From: Coprinellus micaceus
Lineage: Eukaryota > Basidiomycota > Agaricomycetes > Agaricales > Psathyrellaceae
Reading direction: 5' to 3'
Length of the DNA: 64,000 nt
Assembly: GCA_951394405.1 (NCBI GenBank)
Contig: OX596338.1
Coordinates: 4,154,001 to 4,218,000 of the forward strand
Position 1 is the stretch's first letter, and the number at the start of each line of letters is the position of its first letter. The notes beneath the pieces are model-generated. The model did no database searches. It was not told the DNA's origin and saw nothing but the letters and a program-made list of their open reading frames with translations. The translations under genes and the position numbers were made by a program. This document shows positions 58,988-64,000 of the stretch, piece by piece.

Positions 58988-61699
58988 TCAAATTGCATCC
59001 CACATAATCGGGTTCCTCAACGCCTCAAACCCACCCTCTGTGTCTTCTTCGTCGTCCCACAGGCCTCCGACGCCAGGATCGTTACCAGGATCGTCGTTCT
59101 CCAGCTTATGGCCCCCAGCCGGGGTATTCGGGTCATCCAGGCCCTCGCCCTCCGCATCCACTTCCTCAGCATCTAAGTCGGAAGCAACAACGCTGTATCT
59201 CGCCAACGGACTACTCCTCAGGAACTTGTACCTCTGCTGGTACTGCGCGAACGGCTGTTGCCGTGTCGCACCTGGGCCAAGCTTATCCGTGATCGCAAGC
59301 CCGTGTCCCTGGCTTGAACTCCCAGTGAAAGGATGGTTCCGGTGTAGTGTTGCAGCTGTGACGCCCTTCACCCAGAGATGCTTGTACTTGTAAGGCGAAG
59401 GACGGGAGGGAGAAGGGTCGGATGTCGAAGGGGTTGGGTCACTTGAGGTTGAACTCGAACGGGATACATCATCGCGGTCTGAGGCGGGTTCTGGGATAGA
59501 CGATGGGTCCGAACCAGGACTGGATGAAGGGGAGAGAATGGGCGGTCTGCTTGAACTAGATTCGTGTCGATTCAAGAACATCTTCGCGACCAGCTGAGCG
59601 ATGCCTGCAAGACGAGGATGCTTCCTGGGGGCCGGTGTCGGCGTCGGTGTGGCTGGGCTTGACGTAGATGGCGATGGCGATGGAGATGAGAAGGCGTCGA
59701 GGAGCGGTTGAGGCTCCCAATGTTCGGGCAAGGTGATCGATTGGCCCCAAGGTCCGATTGGCGATATCGCTCGATATTCTCTCTCGTCTGCAAGCTCCTG
59801 TAACTTCAGCCGTACAAGTGCGCCTGCCTCCCTCGCCTTTTCCAGCTCCCTTTTTGCCAGCGAACGCGCCTCAACGGCGGCTGTTTGCAGGACGACTAAA
59901 TCTTGGCCCTCAAGTGCCTCTCCTTCGCTCTCCTTGCGACCCACTCCTTCCTTTTTTTCAGGGCCCTTCCCCTTCCCCTCGTTAGACCTAGGAGCAGCTT
60001 CTACGACCCTGGCCTCAAGATCCTTCGCAAACCTCTCACACTCCCTCGCCCTCGCTTGCAACCCTGCGATTCTCTTCATCTCTTCCACTTCCTGCGGGGG
60101 TAATCTTCTGAGCGTTTCGGGATGTATGGTACTCAACTCGGAGCTGTCGACCCCGACGTCCAGCCATCGACGTCGATAGCCAGGGTCTTGGAGGAGGAAC
60201 GAGTCGGCTTGGTTGATCAGGGTCGCTGTGCTGGGTTCCGCTACCGCGAGATCGTCGAATTGGCGTAGCCCCTCAAAGTCCAAGTCAGCATCGTCTCGCA
60301 TTGGCCAAGGGTAGACATCGGCGTCGGAACGTTGCATCGCACCACCGAACCCGACATCTGGAAGATCGACGGACTCCCTGAGCTTCACTGACGGACTACG
60401 GAGGAGTTCCTTCTCCAGTTTCTCTTCATGCCAAGGCAAGTGATTTGTTAATGGTATTGAGGGTATCGGGGGAAGGGATGGTATCGGTAGTGACGGGGAG
60501 AGTAATGATAATGAGGGAGGAGAGGATGGGTATTCAAAGATTTCGTCTGAGTCAAGTATGTTCGATATGGGGGAGACATTTCCGTTCATCACACTCTTCC
60601 CCTTGCCCCATGCGTCGTGGTCACTGAACCCATCTTCATGGCCCCCAGGCAAATTGATGGACGGCGAGACCCCCGGGCTGGGGGTGTCTGGAGGCCCGGA
60701 CGACGGTGGAGATACCACGTACGCATCGCCAGCCTCCCCAGTTTCTGAGCCACTGCTACCGTTGGCCTCGAGCTCGTCTGCAACCCATAGTGGGGACGAT
60801 TCCGGGGATGGCGCGTACGATCGGAGAGATCCCGAGGATGGGAAGCTGAAGCTAGGGTTGGGGATGGAGAGCAGAGGTAGGGTGGGTCTTGAAGACGAGG
60901 AACGCGGTGGGGTAAGGGGTGGCAGGGATGGAGGTGGCGATGGGTCGGGTGACCGAGACAGCCGAGTGATCTCAACTTCTGGGGAAGACGGAGGCAGCAC
61001 GTCCAACGCGTGCGATTCCCATTCGGGTGATAGAGGTGATAACAAGGCCGCAAGGTCTTCATCGGTCAGTCCCCCCTCCTCTAGCGGTGGGAGCTGATTC
61101 GACGTGGCGGAGGGCTTGAGCTCCAGAAACGGGGATAGTGGCTCATAATCGAGCATCGTGGATAAGGCGTGTATTGGACGGGGAGCCGATTCCGTGCCGG
61201 TGGACCCTTCGAGGAGACGGTGCGGGTTGAGAGATGGTTGTTGTGATAGCGAGAGGGTATTGGGAGTGTAGTAGGTAGAATGCTGGATGACCGATCGTGG
61301 CGAGTCCAAGAGCCCCCCGATGTAGAGAGAACCCGGGACAAAGTCGTGGCGGATAGGATCATAAGGAAAGTCGTAGGGGTTCATGTTCACATTCGAGGTC
61401 ATAGTGGTAGTGTTCTTCGTCAAGGGTAGTGGTACAGAGTGCTTCGGATTGGATGTCGTAGCTGGCGGAGACGGGTACTCCAACAAGCGCCCGCTGATTG
61501 TGGTTGGGATCCCCCCAAAGACGCCGTGGTTCCGGTATCGGTATTCGTCCGGGGGTGTGGTGGGTGGTAGAGACTCCAGACTCTCTGCTGGAGAGAGAGG
61601 AGAGAGATGGTATTCACGATCCCCGGAATCCCCTGACCCCATCAAGCAGTGGGTATAGTCCTCCCCGGCGGTTGACGTCAAACCAGAATGGGTAGCCAT
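58988..61699 (-). CDS. Large intronless Ser/Pro-rich protein, unknown function
   Basis: One uninterrupted frame of 903 residues, while nearly all neighbours have several introns. The N-terminal 480 residues are Pro/Ser/Leu-rich and acidic, with many SP and TPP sites. A predicted coiled coil lies around residues 560-640 (EVEEMKRIAGLQARARE, AVEARSLAKRELEKAREAG). Further on, KHPRLAGIAQLVAKMFLNRH looks like a short amphipathic helix, followed by Ser-rich linkers and the conserved-looking KYKHLWVKGVTAATL. The end is acidic (LWDDEEDTEGGFEALR). The start is the first ATG of the frame. No catalytic or DNA-binding domain was recognised. Composition suggests a disordered scaffold or regulator; many S/T-P sites would suit CDK or MAPK control (inference). 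Confidence 0.8.
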   Translation of the reverse strand: MATHSGLTSTAGEDYTHCLMGSGDSGDREYHLSPLSPAESLESLPPTTPPDEYRYRNHGVFGGIPTTISGRLLEYPSPPATTSNPKHSVPLPLTKNTTTMTSNVNMNPYDFPYDPIRHDFVPGSLYIGGLLDSPRSVIQHSTYYTPNTLSLSQQPSLNPHRLLEGSTGTESAPRPIHALSTMLDYEPLSPFLELKPSATSNQLPPLEEGGLTDEDLAALLSPLSPEWESHALDVLPPSSPEVEITRLSRSPDPSPPPSLPPLTPPRSSSSRPTLPLLSIPNPSFSFPSSGSLRSYAPSPESSPLWVADELEANGSSGSETGEAGDAYVVSPPSSGPPDTPSPGVSPSINLPGGHEDGFSDHDAWGKGKSVMNGNVSPISNILDSDEIFEYPSSPPSLSLLSPSLPIPSLPPIPSIPLTNHLPWHEEKLEKELLRSPSVKLRESVDLPDVGFGGAMQRSDADVYPWPMRDDADLDFEGLRQFDDLAVAEPSTATLINQADSFLLQDPGYRRRWLDVGVDSSELSTIHPETLRRLPPQEVEEMKRIAGLQARARECERFAKDLEARVVEAAPRSNEGKGKGPEKKEGVGRKESEGEALEGQDLVVLQTAAVEARSLAKRELEKAREAGALVRLKLQELADEREYRAISPIGPWGQSITLPEHWEPQPLLDAFSSPSPSPSTSSPATPTPTPAPRKHPRLAGIAQLVAKMFLNRHESSSSRPPILSPSSSPGSDPSSIPEPASDRDDVSRSSSTSSDPTPSTSDPSPSRPSPYKYKHLWVKGVTAATLHRNHPFTGSSSQGHGLAITDKLGPGATRQQPFAQYQQRYKFLRSSPLARYSVVASDLDAEEVDAEGEGLDDPNTPAGGHKLENDDPGNDPGVGGLWDDEEDTEGGFEALRNPIMWDAI

Positions 61700-64000
61700 C
61701 GTGGTTCCCCTCCTTCGAATCGAGAAAAGCTCTACATGCGCACCAGGCCGACATCGTCAGTACCGACTGGCGCTCGCTGACCCAACCCACGCACCAATCA
61801 GGTTCAAAGATCCATTTTCCTTCCAACTTCACAAAACCACAGAAGGAGGATGCAGTGCCCAACGAATCAACGCCGGTTCCTTCAAGTCAGATGCGATGGG
61901 GGGAGAAACAAAAGAGAAGGAGATGCACGAAGGGGTGGCGTGGTGGAGTGAAGGAAACCCTGGCCTCGCAGTAAAACCAACCCCTCGCGGCGTTGTTGCT
62001 GAGCTAAGGTTTGATGCATGATGGCTGGGTCCTGCCTGCCTCGAGGCGATCAACGAGTGCCAGTGGGGGAGAACCAGAACTTCAGGCGCTCTATTCTCGT
62101 TACCCTGTCTGAGGCTCCAGAAGCAAGGACGTGGTGTGGGGACAGCCTATCGATCACCTCGGAATTCTTGAATTGAACTCGAGCTCTAACCTCTGTGACC
62201 CCAACTATACATATCATCCTCAAGGTTACCGGGAAGGCACGCGAGGTCGTTCCCATGAAACTGGCCCAGATCCAGAATGTTTAAATGGGGCGGTGTGTCT
62301 ACACCGCAGCATGGGTGACACCAGGGTGATACTTGTCGTATGTGAAATGTGATGAATTCGGCGACCACGCACTGATGGGTTGCAAGTACCGTCACCCAAC
62401 TGTATTGCTGTTTTCCGTTTCAACACTGGAAATAAGGCCTAGCTCTCGAACTCGGGAACTTCAGTCGAAGCGCCAGAACGGACAATTCAATTGGGCAACC
62501 CGGTTGGCTTGTTCGTTCGGGTTGGCAAATCCGGTAATGGGGACCTTGGGTCCGGGTGAGAAAGCGCTCATGACCATAGAGGGAAAGAGCGCCCGCGGCG
62601 CGACTTCCACATCCTGCCTTGTGGATTTGAAGTAGGGACTACAGCTTCACGTAGCAAAAAATGTGCTTTAGAAGTCAGGCCAATGCTAGTCCATTTCCAA
62701 CGCTCCATAATATATGTGTACCACAGACGTCATTAGCCCTTGGTGCGCGAAGCGGGAACGAGCGGGGGATGCCCTTGTGCACCGTGTTTTCGCGCGTAAT
62801 GTGGGATACTTGTCCTCAAGTCAAGTGAGAAGACTAAGGCGTATTTAATAACACTATTTTCTACTCCTAACCCCCGATTTCTGGTCTCTAGCGTGGTCCT
62901 CGCTCCCTGGGACGCTGTCATCGCCCGCCGCACGCTCCCGCCTAAGTCCCGCCACCGCCGGAATCCCGGTAATGGTACCGGGAGACAACCAAGCTTGCAC
63001 AAACATTGCGCTCGTCAAATGGTAGATTTATTGCACGAGGTCAATGGGGCAAGGATCTTCGAGGAGTAACGTCGCATCGCATTCGCACTGTTCCGCCCAG
63101 GAGGTGAACATATGGTCTCGAATCTCCGAATCGCGTTCCGCCTTAGGGGCGAACGCATCGACTCCACAGGGTAATGTGCGTACCACGAGTGAGCACCCCA
63201 TCTCCTTCTCTATCTGTCGCCGTCACGACGAGATATTATTCGCTACCCACCCTCCCGTTCACATTCAAAGCCTCATTGGTGCTACGGCAACCCGGGTTGC
63301 CCAATTGAATTATCCCGTCAGAACCTACGTAGAATCACAAAATTTTCGATGGGCCAACGATGGGAACTTGGAGCTGAAATTCTGGCCGAAAAGGCGCTAG
63401 AGGATAGCAAAGACCCAGTCGTGATTCCCGCCGGTGATACGTTTCGCTAATGTCTCGCTAAGTCCCCCTCCCGAGAGCAGCTCCGCGAGACGAAAGAGCG
63501 CGAGCTCTGGCTGGTTAATTCTCCCTTCCTGTAGGTTTGGCCGCGTAGTGCGAGAAAACTCTGCAAGCGGCGGTTTTAAAGTCCTCCGGGCGCGCTCGAG
63601 GATGAGGGAACCCTGCGGACTGGGAGAGGATGGTCGGACACCCACCTTTCTCCCTCTCCACCCTTCACGAGCTTCCCAATTAGCCTCGATATTGACTTTG
63701 AATTGTCTATAGACGCTAAGTTGTATTCATCGGATATATTTGGTGCTGTACCCGATTTTCGTTTGAGGCGCCAGAGGTGCCCGCAACCATGAACGGGAAT
63801 TAAGCGCCCGTGCATCACTCGCAGTGGATCACTAAGAGAAAGGCGCCCCACATGTCAAGGAAATGTATAGACGCAGCCCAAATCCATCAAGTACCTTTTA
63901 GAGAACCTTATGATTTACTGGGCCGAACTCTATTTACAGAACTAAGTAAGCGCCTACAGCGAATGCTCTGTGCCGGATGCCACCCGAAGGTTCCGTGTCC
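61700..64000. other. Gene-free right end of the window
   Basis: No gene was recognised in 2.3 kb. Open frames are below 120 codons and overlap on all strands. A TAAGCGCCC motif lies at 63801 and a TAAGCGCCT variant at about 63947. A gene with exons beyond the window cannot be excluded. Confidence 0.4.
63801..63809 (+). promoter_or_regulatory. TAAGCGCCC motif
   Basis: Exact copy followed by G, near the right edge; no gene is visible beside it. Confidence 0.4.

Noticed and set aside
1..64000. tRNA, rRNA, CRISPR arrays, intact transposons or retroelements
   Set aside because: None was recognised by eye; no polymerase, integrase or transposase motifs and no long terminal repeats were seen, though small tRNAs could be missed without a covariance search.

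Overview
The window reads as nuclear DNA of a filamentous basidiomycete, most likely an Agaricomycete. Almost every gene is cut by 50-80 nt GT...AG introns with CTNAC/CTGAC branch sites. The families are typical of mushrooms: a FunK1 fungal kinase, DUF6593-like proteins, an F-box protein, a TPR-CHAT protein and several lineage-restricted membrane proteins. No rRNA, tRNA, CRISPR array or intact transposon was recognised. Exon coordinates were worked out by hand from splice signals. For most genes the exons sum to an intact reading frame, which supports the models.

Layout. 1-2.9 kb: two tandem DUF6593-like genes, the first cut by the window edge. 4.4-7.6 kb (-): a 12-exon GH3 beta-glucosidase with a PA14 domain and no signal peptide. 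7.6-14.4 kb: a long gene-free stretch with simple repeats and a cluster of a dispersed motif. 14.4-18.5 kb (+): a large C2H2 zinc-finger regulator in which two reading frames stay open for over 3 kb. 19.7-21.6 kb (+): a protein-kinase-like gene with a frame problem. 21.9-23.5 kb (-): F-box protein. 24.3-26.8 kb (-): FunK1 kinase. 27.6-31.1 kb (+): coiled-coil protein. 31.4-32.1 kb (-): small orphan gene. 33.1-34.5 kb (+): seven-helix membrane protein. 34.8-37.3 kb (-): PRP4-type pre-mRNA-processing kinase. 37.6-37.9 kb: decayed FunK1 fragment. 38.2-40.4 kb (-): eight-exon membrane protein. 42.0-46.2 kb (-): TPR-CHAT protein with an intact His/Cys pair. 46.6-47.8 kb (+): second seven-helix protein. 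48.1-49.6 and 50.2-51.8 kb (-): tandem GH16 glucanases. 52.8-54.9 kb (-): MFS transporter. 55.6-58.0 kb (-): paralogue of the eight-exon membrane protein. 59.0-61.7 kb (-): intronless 903-aa disordered protein. 61.7-64.0 kb: no gene recognised.

The window is not an obvious gene cluster for one pathway. The GH3 and two GH16 enzymes fit beta-glucan or cellobiose breakdown. PRP4 is housekeeping. The rest is lineage-specific sensing, signalling or membrane material, much of it in paralogous pairs. Two observations stand out. The 9-mer TAAGCGCCC, always followed by a purine, occurs 12 times, always between genes. The TPR-CHAT protein is a candidate caspase-like effector preceded by a C2-like segment.
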